A DNA stretch of 64,000 nt. Source: Tahibacter amnicola (lineage in GTDB: Bacteria > Pseudomonadota > Gammaproteobacteria > Xanthomonadales > Rhodanobacteraceae). Where the stretch lies: contig NZ_CP104694.1 in NCBI RefSeq assembly GCF_025398735.1, forward strand, positions 4,739,465 through 4,803,464, in the 5' to 3' direction. The position numbers were made by a program, and so were the translations under genes. Below, in pieces: positions 55,519 through 64,000 of this stretch. The notes beneath the pieces were generated by a model, which was not told where the DNA came from, searched no databases, and was given only the letters and a program-made list of their open reading frames with translations. The stretch's first letter is position 1, and each line of letters starts with the position of its first letter.

Positions 55519-57546
55519 TTACTCAAAATCGTCCGCAAAAAGCGCGTCAGGCACTCCCGGGGCCGGTCCCGGCACGACGGCGGAATGCGCCACGGGCGTT
55601 CCGGCCTGGGCAATGTGCAGGCCCACGCCGGTGTCAGCCGGACCGGTATTGGCGATAAACGAGAAACGGAACAAAACCCCCCAGTCCAGCGAGTGACTGA
55701 CCGGAGGCGTCATTGGCGGCGGCGAGGGATTGGCCGGCGCACTCCAGCGGACCTCGAAGCTGGCCGCCGTGGAGGTCCAGTCGTTGGCGGGATCGGTGTC
55801 GCCATCGGAAAAGCTGATGGCGGTCGGCACCACACCGGCCGGCAGGGAAACCGCAAAGGCGTCGTAGCCGAAGTTGTGAACCACACGCAGGCGCATGGCT
55901 GGATCAGCGTCGTCCACATGGCCGGGCGTGCCCGTGGTGACGGCACGGGCAAAATCCAGGTTCATGACAGCGTAGTCGTAGCGCCATTGCCCACCGCCCA
56001 GGCTCGTGACCTTCGCGGCAATCCGGCTGCGTCCTTCGGCCGTCGCGATGGCGACATTGCGCAGGTTGGGACCCGCGGCGGACGGATCGACCCAGCGGTT
56101 GATGGCCGGCCCGAGCCGGTAATTGGAACCGTTGACGACCGACCAGGGCCCGGGCGGATTCCATTGGAAGAACACCGGCGTCGAACCCATGGTGTTTTCC
56201 ACGTCCACGTCATCGCGGACGAGGTACCACGACTCCAGGAAGAACAAGGCACCCGCCGTGGCCGCGCCGGAACACTGCGACTCCCTCACCGTCAGCCGGT
56301 AGGCTGGGGACGGATTTGATGGCGCGTTGTTCACATTGTCGCAATCCGGATCATCCGTGGCGCCGCAACGCCCCCACAGCACCTGCGCCGGGACAATTTC
56401 GCTGCGCGGCGACAGCGCATAGGGGTAGTCATTGTTGCTGACGGAATAGGTGTCGTTGCAGCCCCGGTTGAGAATGTGATTGTCGGTGCCGCCCTCCAGG
56501 CAGCCGCTGTTGACCGTGAAGAAGGCGTGCTTGGTGCCGGAGCGGCCGATCTGGTCAATCCGGCCGGCAGCATCGACGCGGTAGAGGTTCCAGATCAGTA
56601 GCGGGTGCTGGTCGTTGTCGTAGGGCGCGAAGCTGCCGGAAAACTCCGCGTACCAGGGAATGTCGGCGGCATACAGGGCCTGGCTGGTGCCGTCCGGATC
56701 GCCCGATACCGTGGGCAGAAAGGCCCCGTCATTGACGTTGTTGCGCAGGCTTGAGGACGGCGTCACCACGACGGTGCCATCGTTCTCGCCGTCAGGTCCG
56801 TCGCAGAGGCCATGGCATTGGCGGTATTGGCCCAGCACGGCCGTCATGAAGACATCCGCCTGGTACACATTGCCGCCCGGCGCCGGCGTTCCCGGCCATT
56901 TCGGCTCGCCCGCGGGAACTGCCCAGTCCGACGCGTCGACGCCCTCCACGGCGACGTCCAGCCGAGCATCGGCGACCGACCACCCCGCCACGAAGGGCCG
57001 TCCCAGCCGCCGCGCCAGCGCGTCGCTTATCCGCACATCCATCGTGCTGGCACGCAAGCGGCGTCCGGCATCAGTGAGGCCCTGCATAAGATTGTCCACG
57101 TAGAACCAGACGATGCCGTCTGCATCCACCAGCATCAGCGACGGCGCACTGGCAGCGCGCGGCCGGATAACGATGTTCGACAGAACCAGCTGCGTATCGG
57201 GTAGCGCCAGCACGAGGCTGCCCTGGAAGCGCAGCTCGCCGTCGAGAAAGCCGCTGACCTGCCGCCGCACGACCGTGAACCGAAGGTTACCCCCGTCGGC
57301 GAGATCCAAGGCCACGAAGCCTTGCGCATCGGCGACACGCACCGGGCGCGTGCTGATGGCGCGGACGCCCAGCTCCGCCATCAGCTCCCGATTCCATAGC
57401 AGCGACACCGTGCCGCCGCGGGCGCTGGCGAGGGTCGCCGGCACGGCCGGGGGATCGGCCCCGGGCGTCGATGCCCACGAGTCAAGCGCAAGCAGGCAGA
57501 GCAGGATGAATCCTGCACCTGCCCTGCTTCGCCATCGGATACCCAT
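55519..57546 (-). CDS. Large exported protein, paralogue B
   Basis: 675 residues from the ATG at 57546; a GTG at 57573 is an alternative. A signal peptide is present (AGAGFILLCLLALDSWA). The same core as paralogue A is present: APYDNDQHPLLIWNLYRVDA, GRIDQIGRSGTKHAFFTVN, PRSEIVP, LWGRCGATDDPDC, SWYLVRDDVDVENTM and GPAINRWVDPS. It ends exactly with LFADDFE. It lies between the cytochrome gene and paralogue A on the same strand. Function unknown. Confidence 0.85.
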   Translation of the reverse strand: MGIRWRSRAGAGFILLCLLALDSWASTPGADPPAVPATLASARGGTVSLLWNRELMAELGVRAISTRPVRVADAQGFVALDLADGGNLRFTVVRRQVSGFLDGELRFQGSLVLALPDTQLVLSNIVIRPRAASAPSLMLVDADGIVWFYVDNLMQGLTDAGRRLRASTMDVRISDALARRLGRPFVAGWSVADARLDVAVEGVDASDWAVPAGEPKWPGTPAPGGNVYQADVFMTAVLGQYRQCHGLCDGPDGENDGTVVVTPSSSLRNNVNDGAFLPTVSGDPDGTSQALYAADIPWYAEFSGSFAPYDNDQHPLLIWNLYRVDAAGRIDQIGRSGTKHAFFTVNSGCLEGGTDNHILNRGCNDTYSVSNNDYPYALSPRSEIVPAQVLWGRCGATDDPDCDNVNNAPSNPSPAYRLTVRESQCSGAATAGALFFLESWYLVRDDVDVENTMGSTPVFFQWNPPGPWSVVNGSNYRLGPAINRWVDPSAAGPNLRNVAIATAEGRSRIAAKVTSLGGGQWRYDYAVMNLDFARAVTTGTPGHVDDADPAMRLRVVHNFGYDAFAVSLPAGVVPTAISFSDGDTDPANDWTSTAASFEVRWSAPANPSPPPMTPPVSHSLDWGVLFRFSFIANTGPADTGVGLHIAQAGTPVAHSAVVPGPAPGVPDALFADDFE

Positions 57547-57645
57547 TGCCGGACATCCACCGCTGACTGACACGCCGCCAGCCTAGCAACGCAGCGACGC
57601 AGGCTCAATTCACGTGCCGAGGAATCGGCGCGTGGGTGTCGGCCT

Positions 57646-59520
57646 CTACCGGCTGGCCGTCGGCGTCGTCGCGGTACCCGTATCGATCAGCTCGGGCGGT
57701 GACTTGCCGTAGCTGGGGTTGTTCCAGAGGTTGTACAGGTACTGGCCCCGGGAGACGTCCTGCGGACCGGTGTTGATGGGCGGCCGCGTATAGGGCGTCG
57801 TCGAGCACATGGTGTTTTCGGCAGGGATCGCGTTGGCGACCGAGAAATCCCTCAGGAATTCAATGTATTCGCGGCTGGAAGTCTGGTAGTGCAGTTCCGC
57901 CGTCGCCGTGAACGGCCCCACCGCGCCAGCGGGCAGGGCGACGGCATACTCGGTCACGTCGTAGTTCACCAGGCGCCCCGGCGATCCCTGGGCCGGGTAG
58001 GTGTAACCCACCGGCCGGGTTTCCAGGTCGTTGCCGCCCGAGAAGCCCAGCGGCGGGATGCGGTTGTCCTTGGCGATGCAGTTGTCCAGGACGAAATGGA
58101 ATTCGCGCGCACCACCGGCATTGCTGTGCTTGCAGGTCTGCGTGGCGTTGTCCCAGATACCGTGGATCGCCTCGTAGACCTTGGTTTGTGCGTCCGTGGT
58201 CAAGGTCGCTGTTGCGGGGTCGTAGGCACCTTTCTCGAACACGGTCGCGCCGTTGGTGTCGGCCACCTTTACGTGCAGCCACATCCGGCGCCCTTCCGAG
58301 TACCCCGTCGGCAGCTTGTGCCCGCTGAGATTGGTCACCTTGACGCGAAGACCCAGGCTGCCGGCGATGGACGCCGTGGGCGCCACATAGCTGGTGACGG
58401 TCGTATCGACCTGCGCACTGGACTGCAACAGGGCGCGGGCCCAGCCGATGGTGCGATCGAAATCCGCGCCGCGATTGAGGCCGGGATACTGCCCCTTGAG
58501 GAGGCCGGGTACCCAGGTGTTGCCGCCGACGAACTGGTGCGTGGCCAGATTGCCGGTGCGCGTGCCGGGCGGATCGTAGATACAGGCACGGGCTGCCGCG
58601 TCGGTGCTGTTGGGCATGTGGCAATGCTGGCAATTCTGTGCGCGGTGGATCTGCGGCAACTCCGTCGGAGTACCGCCGAAATTGTCGCGGAACAGCAGGT
58701 CGGAGAAATCACTCTGCTGCCATTCGCGGTAGGTCCGTTCCAGCGGAAATGCAAGTCCGGTGTCGGTGCCATCGGCCGTACGCAGGGTACGCAGCGGACC
58801 GTTGCTGCTGTCGGGGCTGCTGACGTTGTGGCAGATCCCGCAGATTTCGCTCGACTGGTGATACGACGAATAGGCCCACTCGTGCGGCGGCCCTTCGCCA
58901 TCGGCGTAGGTGTACGGGCCGCGACGGCATGGACCGTCGACACCGCCATTGCAGTTGCTGTCGTCCACCCAGGCATTGCCGTTGTTGGTGTAGCCGGGCT
59001 GATTGGCCGGCCCGTTCGGCATCAGGCGATGGCAGAAGTGACACGAAGTGCCGCCGTAGTCATTCCCGGAAAAGTCGGCGTCGTCGTGGTCGCCGAGCAG
59101 GAGGCAACCGTTGCCGCCAGAGCGGCCGCCCACGGTGGAGGGCTTCACGCGCCCTTCCAGGAAGGCTCCGGGTGCGTGACAGCGCAAGCAATATTCACCG
59201 ACATTGGGAAAGCCATTGGCGGCGCCGTCCGCATTGGCAACATCCAGCGCCGCCCAGAACACCGGGTCACGCGTGGCATTGGCCATCATCGAGCCGGGCC
59301 AGGTGCCGCCGGGCGTATTGCTGAAATCAGCGGCCTGGGAACCGCGATGGCACCCAATGCAGGTGCCCGAACCGTACAGCTCGTGCGTCAAGGGCGGCTG
59401 GGTACCGTTGGGGGTGTAGTCCGTCGTGCCCAGCACTTTCCACCAGGCGCCGATATCGGCGTGGGCCGATCCACACAGCGCCAGGAACATCACCATCGCC
59501 ATCACTCGATACAGACGCAC
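57646..59520 (-). CDS. Exported pentaheme cytochrome c
   Basis: 624 residues from a GTG at 59520, preceded by GGGGGACGAGG; a signal peptide follows (MAMVMFLALCGSAHA). Five CxxCH heme-binding motifs are visible: CIGCH, CLRCH, CHFCH, CGICH and CQHCH, all in the N-terminal half. The C-terminal half is beta-rich without hemes and contains LSGHKLPTGYSEGRRMWLHV, as in cytochrome c554-like multiheme proteins. Likely periplasmic or exported electron-transfer protein. Flanked by paralogues B and C, which suggests a shared function. Confidence 0.93.
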   Translation of the reverse strand: MRLYRVMAMVMFLALCGSAHADIGAWWKVLGTTDYTPNGTQPPLTHELYGSGTCIGCHRGSQAADFSNTPGGTWPGSMMANATRDPVFWAALDVANADGAANGFPNVGEYCLRCHAPGAFLEGRVKPSTVGGRSGGNGCLLLGDHDDADFSGNDYGGTSCHFCHRLMPNGPANQPGYTNNGNAWVDDSNCNGGVDGPCRRGPYTYADGEGPPHEWAYSSYHQSSEICGICHNVSSPDSSNGPLRTLRTADGTDTGLAFPLERTYREWQQSDFSDLLFRDNFGGTPTELPQIHRAQNCQHCHMPNSTDAAARACIYDPPGTRTGNLATHQFVGGNTWVPGLLKGQYPGLNRGADFDRTIGWARALLQSSAQVDTTVTSYVAPTASIAGSLGLRVKVTNLSGHKLPTGYSEGRRMWLHVKVADTNGATVFEKGAYDPATATLTTDAQTKVYEAIHGIWDNATQTCKHSNAGGAREFHFVLDNCIAKDNRIPPLGFSGGNDLETRPVGYTYPAQGSPGRLVNYDVTEYAVALPAGAVGPFTATAELHYQTSSREYIEFLRDFSVANAIPAENTMCSTTPYTRPPINTGPQDVSRGQYLYNLWNNPSYGKSPPELIDTGTATTPTASR

Positions 59521-59696
59521 CCTCGTCCCCCTGCTTGATGCCGCGCGACCGCAGCCGGTCGCCTGCGGTCCTGTGCTGATAAGTACGCCAGCGCACCCAT
59601 GCGCCGGCATTAATTCCGGTCCCGGCGTTGTCCTGCCCAGCTCCGGGACAATAGCCCCGATGCCGCGTGACGGACAACCGAAGCCGACAACCCGCG

Positions 59697-61691
59697 TCAA
59701 TCGGCTGCCGGCCGGTGCCGCACCGGCAACGCGTCCCGGTAGGTTTCTGGCCGTCGACGTGGTGGCTGGACCGGAAGTACCGGCACCAGTGTCGCCACGG
59801 CCCAGCGCGCGGCACCGCTACCGACCGTCGCGGTCCCGTCCGTTGGAGGGCGGTCGGATACCAACGTAAAGGACAGGCTCTTACCCCAGTCCAGATCCGC
59901 CGTGCTGGTCTGCCAGACCGCCGCGGCCGGCTCACGCGACGCCGACCACTGGCCCGGTTCGCCGGCAACCGGCAGGAATCCCATCGCGCTGATGAAGGCC
60001 TGCGGATCCGTGGCGACCGCCAGTCGATCCAACCCCCGCATCGCTGTCACGCGCAGATTGGGCTCGGTGCCTTCGGTGGTTGCGCTCGCGAAATCCAGAT
60101 TGAACAACACGTAGTCATAGCGATAGCGGCCATCCTGCCGGACAACGCGAACGGCGAGCTCGGCACGACCGAGCGGCGTCAGTATGGGCGAGGTCATCGA
60201 CCAGCCGTCGGGTGACGCCAGGTTGCGCCAGCGATGCACCATCGCACCGTTGGTGAAATCGGTAACGTCGAATCGCCAGGCATAGGCATGCGGATCAGCG
60301 CCCTGCCCCGGTCGCTTCTGCGGACGTACCTCCATCAGGCCCATGGTGTTCCACGGATCGATGTCGTCACGCACGACGTACCAGTACTCGACGAACCAGC
60401 GTGCGCCCGGGTGCCTTGCCGGATCGATTTCCGCCTCGCGCACGGCTAGATGCTTGAGCGGGCTGTAGGCATCGTCGGGCACGATCTCGGCATCGCCGCC
60501 ATCACGCTGGCCATCGCAATTGGCGTCGTACAACGAGCCGCAGCGCCCCCAGCGGGCGGTGAAGGGAATGATCTCGGCACGCGGCGCCAATCCGCGCGAA
60601 TAATCATTGCTGAAGCCCCCGTAGGTGTCTTCGCATCCCGGATACAGGGCTTCGTCTTCCTGGCAACCGCAGGCGCCGTTGATCGTATGAAACGCATGCT
60701 TGGCCGCCGACGCCCCGACCTGCTGCAAGCGCCCATCCGGGCCCAGGCGATACAGGTTCCACACCAGGAAGGGGTGCTGGTCGTTACCATAGGGCGCCGA
60801 TGGGGGCGAGAATTTCGGATGCCAGGCCACCGTGGCCGTGCCGGTATTGCGCAGGCTCGCATCCGGCGCGAGAACGACCGTGCCGTCGGTACTGTCGGCG
60901 GTGCACGGCAACGTATGGCCGCCCTGCCCGTCCGGGCGCCCGCAGCGATACACGTTGACGCCATCCGGTTCGGATTCGTCCCAGTTGGTGGCCAGGCGGA
61001 TCATCTGCACGTCTGCAAACGCCGTCGAGGATGGCCATACGGCCTGGCAGACGCCGCCGGAGGCACCCGTCGAATCGCGTCGCGCCGGTTCACTTTTCCG
61101 GGTTTCCACCTGTGCACCACCGACCAGCTGCCCCGTCAGCTCGGCATTCCCCAGCCGCTTCGCCAGCGCAGGACCGATCCGCAGGTCCAGGTGGCGCAGC
61201 GACAGCACATTCCCGGGCCCGAGGAAGTGATGCACGTGGTCGAGGGTGAACCAGGCCTGCCCCGACGCATCGGCCAACTCCAGCGCAGCACGTCCGCCCG
61301 GCCGACGGCGAATCTGGAAGCGGCGAAGGTCAAGCGACCCGTCACGCCATTGCAGAACGAACCCGCCCTGGTGGTGAACCTGGCTTTCCTCCAGCGCACT
61401 GAACACGCCGCGCTGCTGGCGATAGGCGAACCCGGTCTGCGCATCCACGGCAAAGCGCAGGGTGATGTAATCGCCAGCGTCGGGCGAATGGCGCTGCGCG
61501 GGCTCCACGCCGGCAATACGAAGGCCCAGCGGCGTCAGCGCCCCCTGATTGAGCCACAGCGTGGTCTGCCCCCCACGCGAATACCAGACCTGCGGCGCCG
61601 CCGACTGAGGTGATGCATCGGTCGCCTCGATTGAACCGGCAAATACCAACGCCACGCCTGTCAGGAAGGCCCGCAGCCCGCAGTTGATCAT
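59697..61691 (-). CDS. Large exported protein, paralogue C
   Basis: 664 residues. The ATG at 61691 overlaps the dapE stop codon (ATGA), so its translation is probably coupled to dapE. A signal peptide is present ([16 protein letters not shown]). The shared core reads [67 protein letters not shown] and [17 protein letters not shown]. Unlike A and B it lacks the terminal motif and ends in a basic, proline-rich tail ([19 protein letters not shown]). Function unknown. Confidence 0.85.
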   Translation of the reverse strand: MINCGLRAFLTGVALVFAGSIEATDASPQSAAPQVWYSRGGQTTLWLNQGALTPLGLRIAGVEPAQRHSPDAGDYITLRFAVDAQTGFAYRQQRGVFSALEESQVHHQGGFVLQWRDGSLDLRRFQIRRRPGGRAALELADASGQAWFTLDHVHHFLGPGNVLSLRHLDLRIGPALAKRLGNAELTGQLVGGAQVETRKSEPARRDSTGASGGVCQAVWPSSTAFADVQMIRLATNWDESEPDGVNVYRCGRPDGQGGHTLPCTADSTDGTVVLAPDASLRNTGTATVAWHPKFSPPSAPYGNDQHPFLVWNLYRLGPDGRLQQVGASAAKHAFHTINGACGCQEDEALYPGCEDTYGGFSNDYSRGLAPRAEIIPFTARWGRCGSLYDANCDGQRDGGDAEIVPDDAYSPLKHLAVREAEIDPARHPGARWFVEYWYVVRDDIDPWNTMGLMEVRPQKRPGQGADPHAYAWRFDVTDFTNGAMVHRWRNLASPDGWSMTSPILTPLGRAELAVRVVRQDGRYRYDYVLFNLDFASATTEGTEPNLRVTAMRGLDRLAVATDPQAFISAMGFLPVAGEPGQWSASREPAAAVWQTSTADLDWGKSLSFTLVSDRPPTDGTATVGSGAARWAVATLVPVLPVQPPRRRPETYRDALPVRHRPAAD

Positions 61692-62830
61692 CCGATTGCG
61701 CCCGGAGCCAGCAGTCGCTCGGCGATCCGCAGATACAGCGACGGCAACCGTTCCAGATCCGCCAGGTCGACGTGTTCGTCGAGCTTGTGGATCGTGGCAT
61801 TTACCGGCCCGACTTCCACCACTTCCGCACCCAGCGGCGCGATGAAGCGGCCGTCGGAGGTGCCACCGCCCGTGCTCGGGTTGGTCTGCAGGCCGCAGAC
61901 GTCGGCGATGGCCGCCGTCACGGCGCTGCGCAGCGCCCCCTCGCGGGTGAGGAAGGGTTCGCCGGAAAGATCCCAGCGCAGATCAAATCGCAGCTCATGC
62001 CCGCGCAGCACGCTCTCCACCGCCGCCTTCAACTCTTCGGCCGTGCTTTCGGTGCAGTAGCGGAAATTGAAGACCGCGTCGAGCGAACCGGGAACGACGT
62101 TGTTCGCGCCGGTACCCGAGCCGATGTTGGACACCTGGAAGGAGGTCGGCGGGAATTCGCTGTTGCCCGAGTCCCAGCGTGTCGCTGCCAGCTGCGCCAG
62201 GGCGGGCGCGAAGCGGTGGATCGGATTGTCGGCTTTCTCCGGATACGCCACGTGCCCCTGGACGCCATGGACGGTCAGGTAGCCCGAGAGCGAACCGCGG
62301 CGGCCGACGCGGATCACGTCGCCGAGCTGCGCGGTCGACGAGGGCTCGCCGACGACACACCAGTGGATGGGCTGGCCGCGATCCCGGAACGTCTGCGCCA
62401 CCCGGCGGATACCATCTTTCGCCGCACCTTCCTCATCGCTGGTGAGCAGCAGTGCGATGGTACCGGCGTGCTGCGGGTGCGCTGCCACGAACTGCTCCAG
62501 GGCCAGCACCATCGCCGCGACAGAACCTTTCATGTCCGCGGCGCCGCGGCCGTAGAGCTTTCCGTCGCGAATCACGGGTACGAAGGGCTCGCTGGCCCAC
62601 TGCGACGGCGGGCCGCTGGGCACGACATCCGTGTGTCCCAGGAAAGCCAGCACCGGCGCCCCGGTGCCATGCGTGACCCAGATGTTGTCCACTTCGCCAA
62701 AACGCAGGTTTTCCACCTGGAAACCCGCCTGCGCCAGGCGCCCGCCGATCAGCTCCTGGCACCCGGCGTCATCCGGCGTCACGGAAGCCCGGCGGATCAG
62801 TTCACTGGTTAATTCACGTATTGCTGACAT
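61688..62830 (-). CDS. dapE: Succinyl-diaminopimelate desuccinylase
   Basis: 380 residues. The M20 metallopeptidase signatures are present: [33 protein letters not shown] and [11 protein letters not shown], with [23 protein letters not shown] in the dimerisation lid. It removes succinate from N-succinyl-LL-diaminopimelate in lysine and peptidoglycan precursor synthesis. It lies with yffB and dapD on the same strand. Confidence 0.96.
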   Translation of the reverse strand: MSAIRELTSELIRRASVTPDDAGCQELIGGRLAQAGFQVENLRFGEVDNIWVTHGTGAPVLAFLGHTDVVPSGPPSQWASEPFVPVIRDGKLYGRGAADMKGSVAAMVLALEQFVAAHPQHAGTIALLLTSDEEGAAKDGIRRVAQTFRDRGQPIHWCVVGEPSSTAQLGDVIRVGRRGSLSGYLTVHGVQGHVAYPEKADNPIHRFAPALAQLAATRWDSGNSEFPPTSFQVSNIGSGTGANNVVPGSLDAVFNFRYCTESTAEELKAAVESVLRGHELRFDLRWDLSGEPFLTREGALRSAVTAAIADVCGLQTNPSTGGGTSDGRFIAPLGAEVVEVGPVNATIHKLDEHVDLADLERLPSLYLRIAERLLAPGAIG

Positions 62831-62867
62831 GATGTCCTGCCGCCGCTCCGGCGGGCTGCCCGGAAAG

Positions 62868-63227
62868 TTACGTCGCCTTGGCGACGAAACGCTGCGCGAA
62901 TTGCTTGTCGTTGAAACCCACGCTCACTTCGCCCGCGTCCGTCACGACCACCGGCCGGCGCACCAGCGCCGGGTACTCCTTGATCAGAAGCGTCCACTCG
63001 GGTGCAGATGCCGGCGACTTGCGTGCTTCCGGCAGGCCGCGCCAGGTGGTGGAGGCCCGGTTCACCAGTTTCTCCCAGCCGCCAACGGCCATGGCCCACT
63101 GCTTGAGCGTCTCGGCCGGCACGCGGTGGTCGCGGTAATCGATGAACTCGTGCGCGAGCTGGTGGCGCGACAGCCAGTTGCGCGTCTTTTTACAGGTATC
63201 GCATTTTTCCAGACCGTAAACTTTCAC
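62868..63227 (-). CDS. yffB: ArsC/Spx-like reductase family protein YffB
   Basis: 119 residues from a GTG at 63227 preceded by AGGAAG; a longer frame to 63263 starts less well. The N-terminus [19 protein letters not shown] has the thioredoxin-fold CxxC, and RRPVVVTD is the ArsC-type end. In E. coli yffB also precedes dapE, which supports the name. Cellular role is uncertain. Confidence 0.93.
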   Translation of the reverse strand: MKVYGLEKCDTCKKTRNWLSRHQLAHEFIDYRDHRVPAETLKQWAMAVGGWEKLVNRASTTWRGLPEARKSPASAPEWTLLIKEYPALVRRPVVVTDAGEVSVGFNDKQFAQRFVAKAT

Positions 63228-63259
63228 GTGAGCTTCCTGGACTATCGGGGAGGCCGGCG

Positions 63260-64000
63260 TCAATCGCCGCGTAGCAGTTCATTGACCGAGGTCTTGCTGC
63301 GCGTCTTCTCGTCGACCTGCTTGACGATCACCGCGCAGTACAGGCTGTGGCTGCCGTCCTTGGCCGGCAGCGCCCCGGAAACCACGACACTGCCCGCCGG
63401 CACGCGGCCATAGCTGATCTCGCCCGATTCGCGGTGGAGGATGCGGGTGGACTGGCCGAGGAACACGCCCATGCCGATGACCGAGCCGCGCTCGACGACC
63501 ACGCCTTCGACCACTTCCGAACGCGCGCCGATGAAGCAGCCATCCTCGATGATGGTCGGGCCAGCCTGGAGCGGTTCCAGCACACCGCCGATACCGGCGC
63601 CGCCAGAAAGGTGTACCCCCTTGCCGATCTGCGCACACGATCCGACAGTGGCCCAGGTATCGACCATCGTGCCTTCGCCGACATAGGCACCGATATTGAC
63701 GAAGCTGGGCATCAGCACGACGTCGCGCCCGATATGGGCGCCGCGACGCACGACCGCGCCCGGAACCGCGCGCGCGCCAAGCTCACGGAAGGCCTTCTCG
63801 TCGAATCCTTCGAAGCGCAGCGGTACTTTGTCGTAGTACGGCGCCGGCTGCGCCGGCATCACCTGGTTGGCATTCAGGCGGAACGACAGCAGCACCGCCT
63901 TTTTCAACCACTGGTTCACCTGCCAGGTACCGTTGCCATTCGGCTCGGCCACCCGGCGCTCACCGGCTTCCAGCAGCGCCAGCGCGTGTTCCACCGCATC
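63260..64000 (-). CDS. dapD: Tetrahydrodipicolinate N-succinyltransferase (cut by window end)
   Basis: The frame is open to base 64000, so about 25-30 N-terminal residues are missing. The left-handed beta-helix hexapeptide repeats are visible ([60 protein letters not shown]), along with [10 protein letters not shown]. DapD succinylates tetrahydrodipicolinate two steps before DapE in the same pathway. Confidence 0.96.
   Translation of the reverse strand, partial: DAVEHALALLEAGERRVAEPNGNGTWQVNQWLKKAVLLSFRLNANQVMPAQPAPYYDKVPLRFEGFDEKAFRELGARAVPGAVVRRGAHIGRDVVLMPSFVNIGAYVGEGTMVDTWATVGSCAQIGKGVHLSGGAGIGGVLEPLQAGPTIIEDGCFIGARSEVVEGVVVERGSVIGMGVFLGQSTRILHRESGEISYGRVPAGSVVVSGALPAKDGSHSLYCAVIVKQVDEKTRSKTSVNELLRGD

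Overview
The window is high-GC DNA from a chromosome-like region of a Gram-negative gammaproteobacterium. The gene order exbB-exbD-msbA-lpxK, the DapD/YffB/DapE cluster, paired ECF sigma factors and Ser/Thr kinases, and many exported peptidases point to Lysobacterales (Xanthomonadales), perhaps a Rhodanobacteraceae relative such as Dokdonella or Tahibacter. That placement is inference. I saw no rRNA, tRNA, CRISPR array, integrase or insertion sequence.

Layout. 1-4.0 kb: a DUF1800/Tat-exported DUF1501 pair preceded by the tail of a second DUF1501 copy. 4.0-6.0 kb: an exported M19-like dipeptidase and a divergent TetR regulator that share two tetO-like palindromes. 6.0-9.8 kb: the exbB-exbD-msbA-lpxK cell-envelope operon. 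10-19 kb: M3 and M2 oligopeptidases, a response regulator, a rhomboid, a SUKH-like protein, an MFS pump and a YecA-like SEC-C protein. 19-26.5 kb: an ECF sigma factor and TPR kinase beside two exported metzincins of different families. 26.7-31.3 kb: PhzF, a diguanylate cyclase and ParC. 31.3-43.8 kb: an accessory stretch rich in unknown genes. It holds a frameshifted TonB-dependent receptor, an unrecognised three-gene module, a frameshifted small exported protein, a GlcG/HbpS-like protein, a DUF2141 protein, a delta-60-like repeat protein, a heparin-lyase-like protein and a membrane protein with a pilin-like end. 43.8-49.5 kb: an ECF sigma factor, an atypical Ser/Thr kinase and a TPR-CHAT caspase-like protein. 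49.5-53.2 kb: a LysR regulator and a penicillin-acylase-like hydrolase. 53.2-61.7 kb: three paralogous large exported proteins around an exported pentaheme cytochrome c. 61.7-64 kb: dapE, yffB and partial dapD (lysine/peptidoglycan precursor synthesis).

The signals I find most worth following are: (i) the three-paralogue plus pentaheme cytochrome cluster, with its distal paralogue translationally coupled to dapE; (ii) a short motif of the form [ILV]F.[DNS][GDN]F[ED], found at the mature N-terminus or extreme C-terminus of five unrelated exported proteins; (iii) the sigma/kinase/CHAT cluster; (iv) the tetO-like twin operators controlling a peptidase rather than an efflux pump; (v) two reading frames broken in C/G runs, each restored by one added base; and (vi) an unrecognised three-gene module whose outer genes are paralogues.
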